Notes under the pieces: generated by a model | The model's input: only the letters and a program-made list of their open reading frames with translations | Told to the model about the DNA's origin: nothing | Database searches by the model: none | Source: Pseudomonadota bacterium | Lineage (GTDB): Bacteria > Pseudomonadota > Gammaproteobacteria > Burkholderiales > Burkholderiaceae_C | Direction of reading: 5' to 3' | Assembly (NCBI GenBank): GCA_021848345.1 | Contig: JAJZUV010000007.1 | Coordinates: 1 to 64,000 of the forward strand | Length of the DNA stretch: 64,000 nucleotides | Made by a program: the position numbers and the translations under genes | Shown here: positions 48,605-57,850 of the stretch, piece after piece | Layout: each line of letters starts with the position of its first letter | Position numbering within the stretch: position 1 is the first letter of the stretch

Positions 48605-48982
48605 ATGAACATCGCCCTGATCGCCCACGACGCCAAGAAAGACACCATGATCCGCCTGGCGCGCGAGTACGCCTCGCTGCTGGCCCCGCACCGCCTGGTC
48701 GCCACCGGCACCACGGGCTCGCGTCTGCACGAGCAGGTCGGACTGGACGTGGAGTGCCTGCGCAGCGGTCCGCTGGGCGGAGACCTGCAGATCGGCGCGC
48801 GCCTCGCACAGGGAGAGATCGACATGGTGATCTTCCTGCGCGATCCCATGACCGCGCAGCCCCATGAGCCCGACATCACCGCCCTGTTGCGCGCCTGCGA
48901 CGTGCACGACGTGGCTTGCGCCACCAACGAGGCCAGCGCGCGCCGCATGCTGCTCAGCCTGCGCGTCGACGATGCGCGCTGA
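48605..48982 (+). CDS. mgsA: methylglyoxal synthase
   Basis: 125 residues. Converts dihydroxyacetone phosphate to methylglyoxal and phosphate, a bypass used when sugar phosphates build up. [10 protein letters not shown] start, ATGTTGSRL phosphate-binding loop, [11 protein letters not shown], and [14 protein letters not shown] with the catalytic aspartate. Two in-frame ATGs (48596 and 48605); the second gives the usual family start MNIALIAHD. Neither has a strong ribosome-binding site. Placed beside the sugar porin. Confidence 0.9.
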   Translation: MNIALIAHDAKKDTMIRLAREYASLLAPHRLVATGTTGSRLHEQVGLDVECLRSGPLGGDLQIGARLAQGEIDMVIFLRDPMTAQPHEPDITALLRACDVHDVACATNEASARRMLLSLRVDDAR

Positions 48983-49009
48983 GGCCGTGCGCCGGGCTTG
49001 CCGCGCGCG

Positions 49010-49984
49010 ATGAGCCTGGCCGCCACCATCGCGCACACCAGCGCGCCGCTGTTCCTGCTCATCGCCGCCGGCTGGCTGGCGGTTCGCGCCGGCTACCTCG
49101 GCGGCGCGAGCCTGGACGGCCTGGCCGCCTTCGTGCTGCGCGTGTGCCTGCCGGCACTCATCTTCTCCGCGGTGTCGGAATTCCCCCTGCGCGACCTGCT
49201 CGACGCGCGCTACCTGGCGGCCTACGCGCTGGGTTCGCTGGGCATGTTCGGACTGGTCCTGCTGTTCGCCCGGCGCCTGCGCGGCCTGCCGCGCGGCGAC
49301 GCGGCGGTGCTGGCCCTGGGCGTTTCCTGCTCCAACAGCGCCTTCATGGGCTTTCCCATCCTGCATCAGCTGCTCGGGCCGATCGCCTCGCTGGCGCTCG
49401 CACTCACCGTGGTGGTGGAGAACAGCCTGATGCTGCCCCTGTGCCTGAGCCTCGCGCAGCCGAAGGGGCAAGGCGAGCAGCCGGCGGGCCGCCGCTGGCG
49501 CCTGCTGCTCGGAACCTTGCGCGCGCTGGGGCGCAACCAGGTGCTGGCGGCCATCGCGCTGGCCTTGCTGCTGCAGGCGCTGCGCCTGCACACCCCGCGA
49601 CCCGTGCACGACGCGATCGGCCTGCTGGCGCATGCTTCGGCGCCCGCCGCACTGTTCTTCCTGGGAGGTTCGCTGGCCGGAACGGCCTTGCGGCGCAGCC
49701 TGGTGCCGGCCGGCACGCTCGGCCTGGCCAAGCTGTTCGGCCACCCCCTGCTGGTGCTGGTGGCCATGCTGTGCCTGCGCCCCCAGCCGCACGGGCTGGC
49801 CGCCGCGGGAGTGCTGATGGCGGCGATGCCCATGCTGAGCTCCTATCCGGTGATCGGGCGCCTGCGCGACCTGCACGGACTCTGCTCGGCCACGGTACTG
49901 CTGGCCACCGCGGCGGCCTTCGGCACGCTCATCGTCTGGGTCGCGCTGCTGCAGCAGGCCGGACTGCTGCACCTGCCGGCTTGA
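49010..49984 (+). CDS. AEC-family transporter
   Basis: 324 residues, about ten predicted membrane segments. Auxin-efflux-carrier / malonate transporter family: LRVCLPALIFSAVSEFPL and NSAFMGFPIL are typical. The family exports or imports small carboxylates; the substrate is not predictable. ATG at 49010, 27 nt after mgsA, so export of an overflow acid from methylglyoxal detoxification is conceivable but unsupported. Confidence 0.83.
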   Translation: MSLAATIAHTSAPLFLLIAAGWLAVRAGYLGGASLDGLAAFVLRVCLPALIFSAVSEFPLRDLLDARYLAAYALGSLGMFGLVLLFARRLRGLPRGDAAVLALGVSCSNSAFMGFPILHQLLGPIASLALALTVVVENSLMLPLCLSLAQPKGQGEQPAGRRWRLLLGTLRALGRNQVLAAIALALLLQALRLHTPRPVHDAIGLLAHASAPAALFFLGGSLAGTALRRSLVPAGTLGLAKLFGHPLLVLVAMLCLRPQPHGLAAAGVLMAAMPMLSSYPVIGRLRDLHGLCSATVLLATAAAFGTLIVWVALLQQAGLLHLPA

Positions 49985-50011
49985 GCGGGCGCAGGCCCGC
50001 CGGGAGCGGGC

Positions 50012-50314
50012 TCAGAGCGCCACGTCGGGACGCCCGGCGCGCGGTCGAGCACGCAACGCGAAGCGCACGCGCATGCCCAGGATGCCCAGCGCCAGGGCCA
50101 GCGTGACCACGTTGGCGACGATCACCGGCAGCGAGGCCAGGTAGATCCCGTACAGCACCCACAGCGCCACGCCAGCGCAAAACATGACGTAGGCCCACAG
50201 CGAGATGCCGCCCACGTCGCGGGTACGAAAGGTGCGAACCGCCTGCGGAACGAACGACAGCGTGGTCAGGCTGGCAGCCACGGTGCCGATGAGAACGGAC
50301 AGCTCGATGCGCAT
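50012..50314 (-). CDS. SemiSWEET sugar transporter
   Basis: 100 residues with three membrane helices and a PQ-loop motif (LTTLSFVPQAVRTFRTRDVGGISLW split around the PQ pair). SemiSWEETs dimerise to a sugar uniporter. ATG at 50314. Convergent with the AEC gene, 27 nt apart. A free-standing facilitator in a sugar region fits. Confidence 0.85.
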   Translation of the reverse strand: MRIELSVLIGTVAASLTTLSFVPQAVRTFRTRDVGGISLWAYVMFCAGVALWVLYGIYLASLPVIVANVVTLALALGILGMRVRFALRARPRAGRPDVAL

Positions 50315-50440
50315 GTCGACCAACCGCGCGCGTGCGCGGCAAGACGTGGGAATATCAGGGATTCTACGGATCTGCCCGCATTTCCGGCGAAGCGCAAGCG
50401 AGGGTGTCGCGCGCCGGATACACCGCCTGCCGGAACCCGT

Positions 50441-51502
50441 TCACAACGCCTGATCGGTCGAGGGCGCGCGCCACAGATCCACCCCGCCCTCCTGGGCGTG
50501 GCGGTCGATCTCGGCCAGTTCCTCGGGCGAGAAATCCAGGTTGCGCAAGGCGCCGACGTTCTCCACGATCTGCTCGGCGCGGCTGGCGCCGATCAGCGTG
50601 GAACTCACGCGGGGATCGCGCAACACCCAGGCCAGCGCCATCTGCGCCAGCGATTGCCCGCGCCGGCGCGCAATCGCGTCGAGCGCGCGCACGCGAGCGA
50701 TGTTCTCGGCGCTCAGGTGCTCGGCGCGCAGCGTGGCGCCCCCCGGGCGATGCACGCGCGCGTCGCGCGGCGTGCCTTCGAGGTACTTGCCGGTCAGCAG
50801 GCCCTGGGCCAGCGCGGTGAAGGTGATGCAGCCGGCGCCGACGTCGTCCAGGGTGCCGAGCAGCTCGGGCTCGATCCAGCGATTGAGCAGGTTGTAGGAC
50901 GGCTGGTGGATCAGCAGCGGCACCTTGTGCTCGGCGAGCAGCGCGGCCATCTTGCGCGTCGAAGCCGGCGAGTAGGAGGAGATCCCCACGTACAGCGCGC
51001 GTCCGCTGTGCACCGCGGTGGCCAGCGCGCCGGCGGTTTCCTCCAGCGGCGTGTGGGCGTCGAAGCGATGGGAGTAGAAAATGTCCACGTAGTCCAGGCC
51101 CATGCGCGCCAGGCTCTGGTCGAGGCTGGCCAGCACGTACTTGCGCGAGCCTCCGCCCTGGCCGTAGGGGCCGGGCCACATGTCCCAACCAGCCTTGGTG
51201 GAGATGATCAGCTCATCCCGGTAGGGACGGAAATCCCGGCGCAGCAGTTCGCCGAAGTTGGACTCGGCGCTGCCGTAGGGAGGGCCGTAGTTGTTGGCCA
51301 GGTCGAAGTGGGTGATGCCCAGGTCGAAGGCCGTGCGCAGCATCTCGCGCTGGTTCTGCAGCGACGAGGAGTCGCCGAAGTTGTGCCACAGGCCCAGCGA
51401 CAGCAGCGGCAGTTGCAGCCCGCTGCGTCCGCACCGGCGCATGGGCATGCGCCCGTCGTAGCGTTGCGGATCGGCCTGGTAGTTGGGAAATTGAACGGTC
51501 AT
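50441..51502 (-). CDS. aldo/keto reductase, YghZ/GpR type
   Basis: 353 residues. Strongly like L-glyceraldehyde-3-phosphate reductase: RCGRSGLQLPLLSLGLWHNFG, DLGITHFDLANNYGPPYGSAE with the catalytic tyrosine, ISTKAGWDMWPGPYG, and IFYSHRFDAHTPLEE with the active histidine. NADPH-dependent reduction of small aldehydes, including methylglyoxal in E. coli. Lies 34 nt downstream of the ROK regulator, on the same strand as the frc importer. Confidence 0.9.
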   Translation of the reverse strand: MTVQFPNYQADPQRYDGRMPMRRCGRSGLQLPLLSLGLWHNFGDSSSLQNQREMLRTAFDLGITHFDLANNYGPPYGSAESNFGELLRRDFRPYRDELIISTKAGWDMWPGPYGQGGGSRKYVLASLDQSLARMGLDYVDIFYSHRFDAHTPLEETAGALATAVHSGRALYVGISSYSPASTRKMAALLAEHKVPLLIHQPSYNLLNRWIEPELLGTLDDVGAGCITFTALAQGLLTGKYLEGTPRDARVHRPGGATLRAEHLSAENIARVRALDAIARRRGQSLAQMALAWVLRDPRVSSTLIGASRAEQIVENVGALRNLDFSPEELAEIDRHAQEGGVDLWRAPSTDQAL

Positions 51503-51536
51503 GGGGCAGGGAGAAAATCGATGCGAAGCGCAGCCT

Positions 51537-52805
51537 TCAGCGTAGCGCTTTCAGGAAAAGTTCGGGGCTGGGCATGAACTCGGCGTACAGGGGCAGGAGC
51601 GCGGCGCCCAGCGCGCGCGCATCGGCGCCGACCGCGCCGGCGTGGATGCGCGGACGCACCACCCCCTGCCAGTCGTAGCCGTCCATCGCCCCGGGCAGTC
51701 GTGCCAGCAGCGCATCCCGCAGGGGCTCGCTGAACGACCCGTCCATGATCACGTTGTCGATGTCGAGCAGGCAGCTGACGTTGTGGATGGCCAGCGCGAT
51801 GGCGTCGGCGGCAGATTCCATCCAGCGCTGGGTGTGTTCGTGCCACGGCGCCTGCAGCGCACGCTGGTCGCGCCAGGCCAGCGGGTCCAGCCCGGCCTGA
51901 CGATAGGCGGCCTGCAACTGGTGCATCGAGGCCACGCCGAGCAATTGCGCGGGGCGCTCGGACTGGCCGGGCACGGCCAGGCGCAGCGGCAGCGAGCCCA
52001 CCGCGCCGGCATTGCCGTGCAGGCCCACGTGCAGCTGGTTGTTGAGCACCAGGCCGCCGCCGATGAAGGTGTCCATGAACAGGTACAGGAAGTCGCGCGT
52101 GTCGTGGCCGCGCCCGACCACCAGCTCGGCCACGCAGGCCGCGCTGGTGTCCTTGATGAAGCGCACCGGCATGCCGAACATCTGCTCCACGCGGGCGCGG
52201 ATGTCGATGCCCTGCCAGGCCCGCGCCTGCGACTCGAAGCCCAGCAGCCCCTGCCAGGCTTCCAGCGACAGCGGCGCGGCCACGCCGATCCCGCACAGGA
52301 GCTGGGATTGCACCGGGCCGAGTTCGTCGAGCAGGCCGGACACCATGTCCTCGATGCGCTGGAACAGCGTGTCCGGGTCGGGGAAGGCGTACTCCACGTT
52401 CAGGCGCCGCCGCACCTTGGCGCAAAAGTCCACCAGCAGCACCTCGGCGTTGCGCCGGCCGATGGTCAGGCCGATGGCGTAGGCGCCGTCGGCGTTCAGC
52501 GCCATGGGCACCGAGGGCTGGCCGATGCGCCCGCGCACCCTGCCCTGCTTGACCACCAGCCCGTCGGCTTCCAGCCGGCCGATGATCTGCTGCACGGTCT
52601 GCGCCGTCAGGTGGGTCCTGCGCGCGATCTCCGCCTTGGAACAGCTGCCCTGCACGCGGATGGCCTGCAACACGACGCGCTCGTTGAACTGGCGCATGCC
52701 GACGTGGTTCGAGCCGCGCGCCCAGGCGCGCGCGCGCGGCGCCACGGTGTCGGCGCGCGCCGCCTCGTCCCGACTCCGCGCCTCGCCGGAGGAAGCCGTG
52801 TTCAT
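51537..52805 (-). CDS. ROK-family transcriptional regulator
   Basis: 422 residues. N-terminal winged helix (about 35-90: GSCSKAEIARRTHLTAQTVQQ), C-terminal ROK sugar-binding domain (FIGGGLVLNNQLHVGLHGNAGAVGSL). The zinc-cysteine cluster of ROK kinases is not obvious, consistent with a regulator. Likely repressor of the adjacent RbsD/ABC genes, as FrcR is in rhizobia; candidate operator at 56410-56430. Confidence 0.87.
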   Translation of the reverse strand: MNTASSGEARSRDEAARADTVAPRARAWARGSNHVGMRQFNERVVLQAIRVQGSCSKAEIARRTHLTAQTVQQIIGRLEADGLVVKQGRVRGRIGQPSVPMALNADGAYAIGLTIGRRNAEVLLVDFCAKVRRRLNVEYAFPDPDTLFQRIEDMVSGLLDELGPVQSQLLCGIGVAAPLSLEAWQGLLGFESQARAWQGIDIRARVEQMFGMPVRFIKDTSAACVAELVVGRGHDTRDFLYLFMDTFIGGGLVLNNQLHVGLHGNAGAVGSLPLRLAVPGQSERPAQLLGVASMHQLQAAYRQAGLDPLAWRDQRALQAPWHEHTQRWMESAADAIALAIHNVSCLLDIDNVIMDGSFSEPLRDALLARLPGAMDGYDWQGVVRPRIHAGAVGADARALGAALLPLYAEFMPSPELFLKALR

Positions 52806-52878
52806 GGGACCACCCTCCTCGCTACGCTCGGCTCCCCGAGGGAGTGGAGCGCCCCTTCGGATCGGCCGTGCGGTGCGC
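52806..52878. repeat. GC-rich intergenic spacer with small stem
   Basis: Contains CTCCC-CGA-GGGAG and a GGAGCGCCCC segment, of the kind often repeated between genes in this bacterial group. Only one copy is seen in this window. Confidence 0.3.
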
Positions 52879-53334
52879 TCATGCCTGCTGCGCCAGGATC
52901 ACGCCCTTCTTGAACAGGAAATTGCCGAACGGCTGCCCCTCGGAGGTCTGCACGATGGCCCAGGCGCGGCGCGTACGTTCGTAGAAGGCGAAGCGCTCCA
53001 TGGCCTCGCAGGCCCGCGCCGGAACGCCGCCCACGCGTTGCACGGCCTCGATCACCCGCGCCTGCAACGGCGAGGCCTGGCCCGCGGGCATGGCCCCATG
53101 CTGCATGAACGCGGCCGGGCTGGGGTCGTCGGCGTCCAGCGGCAGCAGCGACAGCACCGCGTCGCAGGCGGCCACCAGGCCGGCTCCCGACAGGCGCAGC
53201 ACGCGGCCGTGCGCGGCCGCCAGCGAAGCGGCGGTGAAGTTGGCGTCGACCACCGCGATCTCGTCGCCGTGGCCCATCTCGGCGAGCACCTTGAGCAGTT
53301 CGGGGGTCAGCAGGGGATGGATGTTCTTCAGCAT
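52879..53334 (-). CDS. RbsD/FucU-type sugar mutarotase
   Basis: 151 residues. Starts MLKNIHPLLTPELLKVLAEMGHGDEI with the catalytic histidine near residue 22, then VVDANFTA; ends FLFKKGVI as FucU-like proteins do. Interconverts pyranose anomers of ribose, fucose or related sugars after import. Thirteen nt after the ABC ATPase gene. Confidence 0.9.
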   Translation of the reverse strand: MLKNIHPLLTPELLKVLAEMGHGDEIAVVDANFTAASLAAAHGRVLRLSGAGLVAACDAVLSLLPLDADDPSPAAFMQHGAMPAGQASPLQARVIEAVQRVGGVPARACEAMERFAFYERTRRAWAIVQTSEGQPFGNFLFKKGVILAQQA

Positions 53335-53347
53335 GGCACGTCGTGGC

Positions 53348-54226
53348 TCAGGCCAGGCATTCGGCCGGGAGTTGCTCGGGTTGCATGGCGCCGGTCATCA
53401 CCGCGACGGTGTCGCTCATGCCGATGCGCTTCGGGTCCACCACCGCGGCGCGGCGCCCGAGACGCTGGATATGGATGCGGTCGGCGATCTCGAATACATG
53501 GGGCATGTTGTGGCTGATGATGATCACCGGCAGGCCGCGCTCGCGCACCTTGCGGATCAGCTCCAGCACCATGTTGCCTTCCTTCACTCCCAATGCCGCG
53601 GTGGGCTCGTCCATGATCACCACGTGGCGCGCGAAGGCGGCGCTGCGCGCCACCGCCACGCCCTGGCGCTGGCCGCCGGACAGGGTCTCCACCGGCTGGC
53701 TCAGCGAACGCAGGCCGATTTTCAGGTTGGCCATGTGCGATTGCGCCTCGGCCAGCATGCGCCGCTTGTCGATCAGGCGCAGCCAACGGCCCAGGCGTCC
53801 CGCGCGCAGCATCTCGCGCCCGAGGAACAGATTCTCGGCGATGGTCATGGCCGGCGCCACCGCGAGGTCCTGGTAGACGGTCTCGATGCCCTGGCGCCGC
53901 GCGTCCAGGGGGGAGCGAAAGCGTACCGGCGCTCCGTCCAGGAACATCTCCCCCTCGTCGGGGATGATCGCCCCCGACAGCGCCTTGATCAGGGAGGACT
54001 TGCCGGCGCCGTTGTCGCCGATGACCGCGAGGATCTCGCCTTCGCGCAATTCGAAATCCGTGCCTTGCAGCGCGGTCACCTGGCCGTAGCGCTTGGTCAG
54101 GCCGCGCGCCTCGAGCACCGGGCGCGCGGCCCGGGTGACTCCGGCGGCGCCACCGTCGGCCGCGCCGGGCGCTCCCGCCGGGGGCGCCGCATGCCGCATG
54201 GAAGCTTCCTGCGTGAGTGCGTTCAT
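53348..54226 (-). CDS. frcA: fructose/ribose-type ABC ATPase (single domain)
   Basis: 292 residues. One ABC domain: Walker A GDNGAGKSS, LSGGQRQGVAVARS (a Q to G variant after the signature), Walker B VIMDEPTAALG, and IISHNMPHVFEIADR. The single-domain form, with MxxEPTAALG, is that of FrcA rather than the double RbsA/XylA type. An N-terminal Ala/Gly/Pro-rich tail of about 35 residues is extra. Four nt from the permease. Confidence 0.9.
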   Translation of the reverse strand: MNALTQEASMRHAAPPAGAPGAADGGAAGVTRAARPVLEARGLTKRYGQVTALQGTDFELREGEILAVIGDNGAGKSSLIKALSGAIIPDEGEMFLDGAPVRFRSPLDARRQGIETVYQDLAVAPAMTIAENLFLGREMLRAGRLGRWLRLIDKRRMLAEAQSHMANLKIGLRSLSQPVETLSGGQRQGVAVARSAAFARHVVIMDEPTAALGVKEGNMVLELIRKVRERGLPVIIISHNMPHVFEIADRIHIQRLGRRAAVVDPKRIGMSDTVAVMTGAMQPEQLPAECLA

Positions 54227-54230
54227 GATC

Positions 54231-55202
54231 TCAGCCCTTCCTGTGCACGAATTGATCCGTGGCCACCGCCAGCAGCACCAGGATCCCGGTGATCAGCATC
54301 TGGTAGACCGACTCCACGCCCATCAGGGTCAGACCGTTGCGGAACACGCCGACGATCAGCGCCCCCACCAGCGTACCCAGCACCGGCCCGCGACCGCCGA
54401 ACAGGCTGGTGCCGCCCAGCACCACGGCGGTGATGGCGGCCAGATTGTCCACCTGCCCGGCCTGGGGGTCTCCCACACCGGTGCGCGCCAGCGAAAGCAG
54501 CGCCGCGATGCCGTACAGGGCCCCCGCCGTGGTGTACACGCCGAGCAGCACGCGGTGCACGGAGATGCCGCTCAGGCGCGCGGCCTCGGGGCTGTTGCCC
54601 ACCGCGTACACGTGCCGTCCCGGCGCCGTCTCGCGCAGCGCCAGCCAGGCCAGCAGGTACAGGGCGAGCATGACCAGCGAGCCCCACAGCACAGGAGCTC
54701 CGGCGACCATCAGCGGATTGCCCAGCGCGGTGATCGGCCCAGGCAGGCCGGTGATGGTCTGCGCGCCCGAGTAGATCTGGGTCGCCGCGAAGGCGATGTT
54801 CAGCGTGCCCAGGGTGACGATGAACGAGGGCAGGCGCGCCTTGGTCACCAGCAGGCCGTTGGCCAGGCCGATGGCCGCGGCCAGGCCGACCCCGGCCAGC
54901 ACCGCGAGATAGGGGTTCCAGCCCAGCGTGACGGCGAGCTTGGCGATCACCACGTTGGCCAGGGCCATGATGGCGCCGCAGCTCAGGTCGATGCCGGCGG
55001 TCAGGATGATCAGGGTCTGGCCGATGGCCATGGTGCCGACCACCATCACCTGCTGCAGGATCAGCGCGAAGTTCTGCAGGTGCAGGAAGCGGTCGCTTTG
55101 CGTGGAGAAGAAGGCGCAGGCCAGCACCAGTGCGGCCACCGGGCCCAGGGCGGCCCAGTTCAGGTGCAGCCGCGCGGGCTGGGGAATGGAAACTGCGTTC
55201 AT
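54231..55202 (-). CDS. frcC: fructose/ribose-type ABC permease
   Basis: 323 residues, eight to ten predicted membrane segments. RbsC/FrcC family with GIDLSCGAIMAL, NGLLVTKARLPSFIVTLGT-type block and GGTSLFGGRG. Exports none; imports a monosaccharide with FrcA and FrcB. Confidence 0.92.
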   Translation of the reverse strand: MNAVSIPQPARLHLNWAALGPVAALVLACAFFSTQSDRFLHLQNFALILQQVMVVGTMAIGQTLIILTAGIDLSCGAIMALANVVIAKLAVTLGWNPYLAVLAGVGLAAAIGLANGLLVTKARLPSFIVTLGTLNIAFAATQIYSGAQTITGLPGPITALGNPLMVAGAPVLWGSLVMLALYLLAWLALRETAPGRHVYAVGNSPEAARLSGISVHRVLLGVYTTAGALYGIAALLSLARTGVGDPQAGQVDNLAAITAVVLGGTSLFGGRGPVLGTLVGALIVGVFRNGLTLMGVESVYQMLITGILVLLAVATDQFVHRKG

Positions 55203-55259
55203 GGCGGTGGTCTCCGCACGGCGCCCGCGGGCGCCGGAGGGTGGATCGGGTCGGCGTCG

Positions 55260-55288
55260 CCCGGGGCCGTGCGGGTCACGGCCCCGGG
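55260..55288 (-). other. 12-bp hairpin after frcB
   Basis: CCCGGGGCCGTG (55260-55271) and CACGGCCCCGGG (55277-55288) with a 5-nt loop, eight nt past the frcB stop. No T-run. Third such stem after a binding-protein gene in this window. Confidence 0.75.
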
Positions 55289-55296
55289 GAGTCAGC

Positions 55297-56292
55297 TCAG
55301 CGGTTACCCCAGCACATACGCATGCCGAACTTGGTGCCCTGGCTTTGCACGCCGGCGATCGGCTTGTCGGTGATCAGGTTCACTCCGGTGTTGTGATAGC
55401 CGGAGACCATCTTGCCGGTCTTGGCGTACTCCACGCCGGCCTTCACCCCGAGCGCGGCCATCTTCAGCGGATACTGCTGCGCGGTGGCGGTGATGATGCC
55501 CTGCTGCACCTCCTCGACGCCCTTGCAGCCGCCGTCGATGGCCACGATGGCCACGCCCTTCTCGCGCCCGGCCTGCTTGAGCGCCTGGTAGGCGCCCGCG
55601 GCGGCCGGCTCGTTGATGGCATAGACCAGGTTGATGTTCGGGTTCTTCTGCAGGCAGTTCTGCATCGCGGTCTGGCCCTTGGCCTGGTCGCCGTCGGTGT
55701 CGGCGCTGCACACGATGTCGGGGGCCTTGGACAATTCATTGCTGGAGGCCGGGTCCGCCGCCAGTCCGAAGCCCTTCATGAAACCGTTGTGGCGCTGCGC
55801 GCCCACCGGGCTGCCGGGGAACAGATCGAGCGTGGCGATCACCGGCTTCTTGCCCTTCATGACCTTGGCCGCGTACTCGCCGATGAGTTCGCCGGCCTGG
55901 TAATTGTCGGTCGCGTACAGCGCGTTGACCGCGCTGGCCGGCTCGGTCGGGCTGTCCAGCGCGATGACCATCACGCCCTGCTTGCGCACCTTCTCGATGG
56001 TCGGCACGATGGCCTTGGAATCCCCCGGGGTGATCAGGATGGTCTTGGCCCCGGCCGCGGTCATGTTCTCCAGCGCGGTGACCTGGCTGGAGTTGTCCCC
56101 GTCGAATCGCCCGGCAGCGGTGAGCAGCTTGGCGCCCAGCTTCGTCGCCTCCTGCTTCGCGCCCTTCTGCATGGTCACGAAATACGGGTTGGTGTCGGTC
56201 TTGGTGATCAGGCCGATCACCGGCTCGGCCGCCTGGCTGGCGCCGGCGACCGCGGCAAGGGCCGCGATCAGCGCGGCATTGCGGAATTTCAT
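55297..56292 (-). CDS. frcB: fructose/ribose-type ABC substrate-binding protein
   Basis: 331 residues. Signal peptide to SQA before AEPVIGLITKTDTNPYF, the usual start of type-I periplasmic binding proteins; hinge and sugar-contact blocks include LDSPTEPASAV, ATDNYQAGE, and YAINEPAAAGAYQAL. FrcB-like by its ITKTDTNPYF and GCKGVEEVQQGIITATAQQYP features. ATG at 56292 with GGAG upstream. First gene of frcBCA-rbsD-ROK-AKR. Confidence 0.91.
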   Translation of the reverse strand: MKFRNAALIAALAAVAGASQAAEPVIGLITKTDTNPYFVTMQKGAKQEATKLGAKLLTAAGRFDGDNSSQVTALENMTAAGAKTILITPGDSKAIVPTIEKVRKQGVMVIALDSPTEPASAVNALYATDNYQAGELIGEYAAKVMKGKKPVIATLDLFPGSPVGAQRHNGFMKGFGLAADPASSNELSKAPDIVCSADTDGDQAKGQTAMQNCLQKNPNINLVYAINEPAAAGAYQALKQAGREKGVAIVAIDGGCKGVEEVQQGIITATAQQYPLKMAALGVKAGVEYAKTGKMVSGYHNTGVNLITDKPIAGVQSQGTKFGMRMCWGNR

Positions 56293-56360
56293 GGTTTGTC
56301 TCCTCGTGCTCTGGGCTTGTGGAATGGCGTGCCTCGAATGCCGGCACTGGCGTCGGTGCT

Positions 56361-56388
56361 CCCCGATGCGCTCGTGGTCGCATCGGGG
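56361..56388 (-). other. hairpin in the frcB leader
   Basis: CCCCGATGCG (56361-56370) and CGCATCGGGG (56379-56388), 8-nt loop. It would sit at the very 5' end of the transcript if the promoter at 56398-56426 is used, and may stabilise the message. Confidence 0.6.
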
Positions 56389-56397
56389 AACGGCGCC

Positions 56398-56430
56398 ATT
56401 GTTGCCCCCCGCATTAAATAAATCAATGCG
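56398..56430 (-). promoter_or_regulatory. frcB promoter with 21-bp operator
   Basis: Minus strand: -35 TTGATT (56421-56426), 17-bp spacer, -10 AACAAT (56398-56403). CGCATT-N9-AATGCG (56410-56430) is a perfect dyad overlapping the -35, a good site for the ROK repressor. Confidence 0.5.
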
Positions 56431-56469
56431 ATGTATAAATGGAAAACCCGCACGGGGAAAACCCTGAAA

Positions 56470-57744
56470 TCACTCCTTCTCCGCGCCCTCGCTCGCCCGC
56501 GGGTCGAGGCCCAGTTGCTCCCGCCCGAGGGGACTGAGCATGTCCACGCCGGCGCGCCCCACGAAGTCGGTCTCGAAGTCGTCGGCCGGAAAATCCGGCG
56601 GGCTGCGCCCTTCGAGGAAGGCCGGCAACTGGCGCCGCAGGTACTCGTCGTTCTTCGCGCATCCCGGCGTGGCGGCGATGTACATGACGTTGCTGTAGCC
56701 GGTTCCGCGATGGGCGTCCTCCACCGCGTGGATCAGGTCGCAGTGCCAGAACACCGCGTCGCCCGGCTCCATCACGGGAATCGACGACACGGCGTCGAAC
56801 AGCGGCGCGTGCCAGCGCGGGTCGATGCACAGCGCCCGCCCGGGCTGCGCGCCGCACAGGTCGTCCTCGGCCACGTCGTCCTGCAGCGCGCGCAGCAGGA
56901 TGTAGGCCATGGAATTGGCGATGGGCACCAGTTGCAGCGTGCCGTCGCCGGGCCCCTGGCGGGTCAGCGCGGTCCAGCCCTGGAAGGTGCGGAACATGGA
57001 GCACACGGCGGGCGAGGCCACCTCGCGCACCTCCGGACGCCATGCGGCATCGAAGGGGTCGTAGCGCTGCCAGTCGCCGTCGAACACGTGACGGTACACC
57101 TGGCGGAAGTTGTCGTCGATCCAGCGCTCCACCGAACCGCCGTCACAGTGCGGGGACAGGCCGAGGGAATCCGAGCCCGGAGGGCGCCGGCGCAGGCGAT
57201 CGGCGTAGGCCGGGACATGCTCCGGATCGAAGTGCTGGCGCCCCTCGCTGTGGCTGCGCCACAGGCGGTTGAGGAACACGCGGGTGGCGCTCAGCTCGGG
57301 CGACTGCCGCGCCAGCACCTGCGGGCGCGACCAGTACACGCCGTAGATCTGCGGCTTGCTCGACGCGAGTTGCCCGAAATACTTGTCCTCCGCGCGGTGC
57401 GCCAGCCGCGCGTCGAGGTCGTTGCGCTGCACGTAGTCGGCGATTTCCGCGTCCCAGGCCTGCGCGCGCACGGGGTCGAACACGCGGCGGATCACACAGG
57501 CGCCGCGCTTGCGCACCAGCTGGCGCTGCGCCTCGCTCACCCGGTCCTCGGCGATGTCCGCGTAGGCGATCTCGGGAATCACCGGCAGGCCGCGGCGGCG
57601 CAGTTCGGAGATTTCCGCCGCCTGCGCGCGCATGTCGGCCTCGAGTTGCGCGAACACCCGCGCGTAGTCGGGAAGCTGCTCGCGCAAGCGTGCCTTCACG
57701 GCGCGGATGCTTGCGGGAAGGTCGTCGATCTGCAGGGCTGCCAT
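56470..57744 (-). CDS. DUF1479 (YbiU-type) Fe/2-oxoglutarate dioxygenase-like protein
   Basis: 424 residues, normal for DUF1479. Facial-triad candidates H199-x-D201 ([12 protein letters not shown]) and H339 ([11 protein letters not shown]); the C-terminal part ends [21 protein letters not shown]. The family has a jelly-roll fold and no settled function. ATG at 57744 has GGAG six nt upstream; an upstream extension into the AraC gene start is rejected. Divergent from an AraC regulator across 106 nt. Confidence 0.85.
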   Translation of the reverse strand: MAALQIDDLPASIRAVKARLREQLPDYARVFAQLEADMRAQAAEISELRRRGLPVIPEIAYADIAEDRVSEAQRQLVRKRGACVIRRVFDPVRAQAWDAEIADYVQRNDLDARLAHRAEDKYFGQLASSKPQIYGVYWSRPQVLARQSPELSATRVFLNRLWRSHSEGRQHFDPEHVPAYADRLRRRPPGSDSLGLSPHCDGGSVERWIDDNFRQVYRHVFDGDWQRYDPFDAAWRPEVREVASPAVCSMFRTFQGWTALTRQGPGDGTLQLVPIANSMAYILLRALQDDVAEDDLCGAQPGRALCIDPRWHAPLFDAVSSIPVMEPGDAVFWHCDLIHAVEDAHRGTGYSNVMYIAATPGCAKNDEYLRRQLPAFLEGRSPPDFPADDFETDFVGRAGVDMLSPLGREQLGLDPRASEGAEKE

Positions 57745-57850
57745 GCTCGTCTCCAGGAAGTGGAATGTGTGGTTTGGCGATGGGCGCAGCATAGGTTCGA
57801 GTCGCCCGTCGAAGTGATACGATTCGGCCATCCTTGCTGCGGATCGCGCC

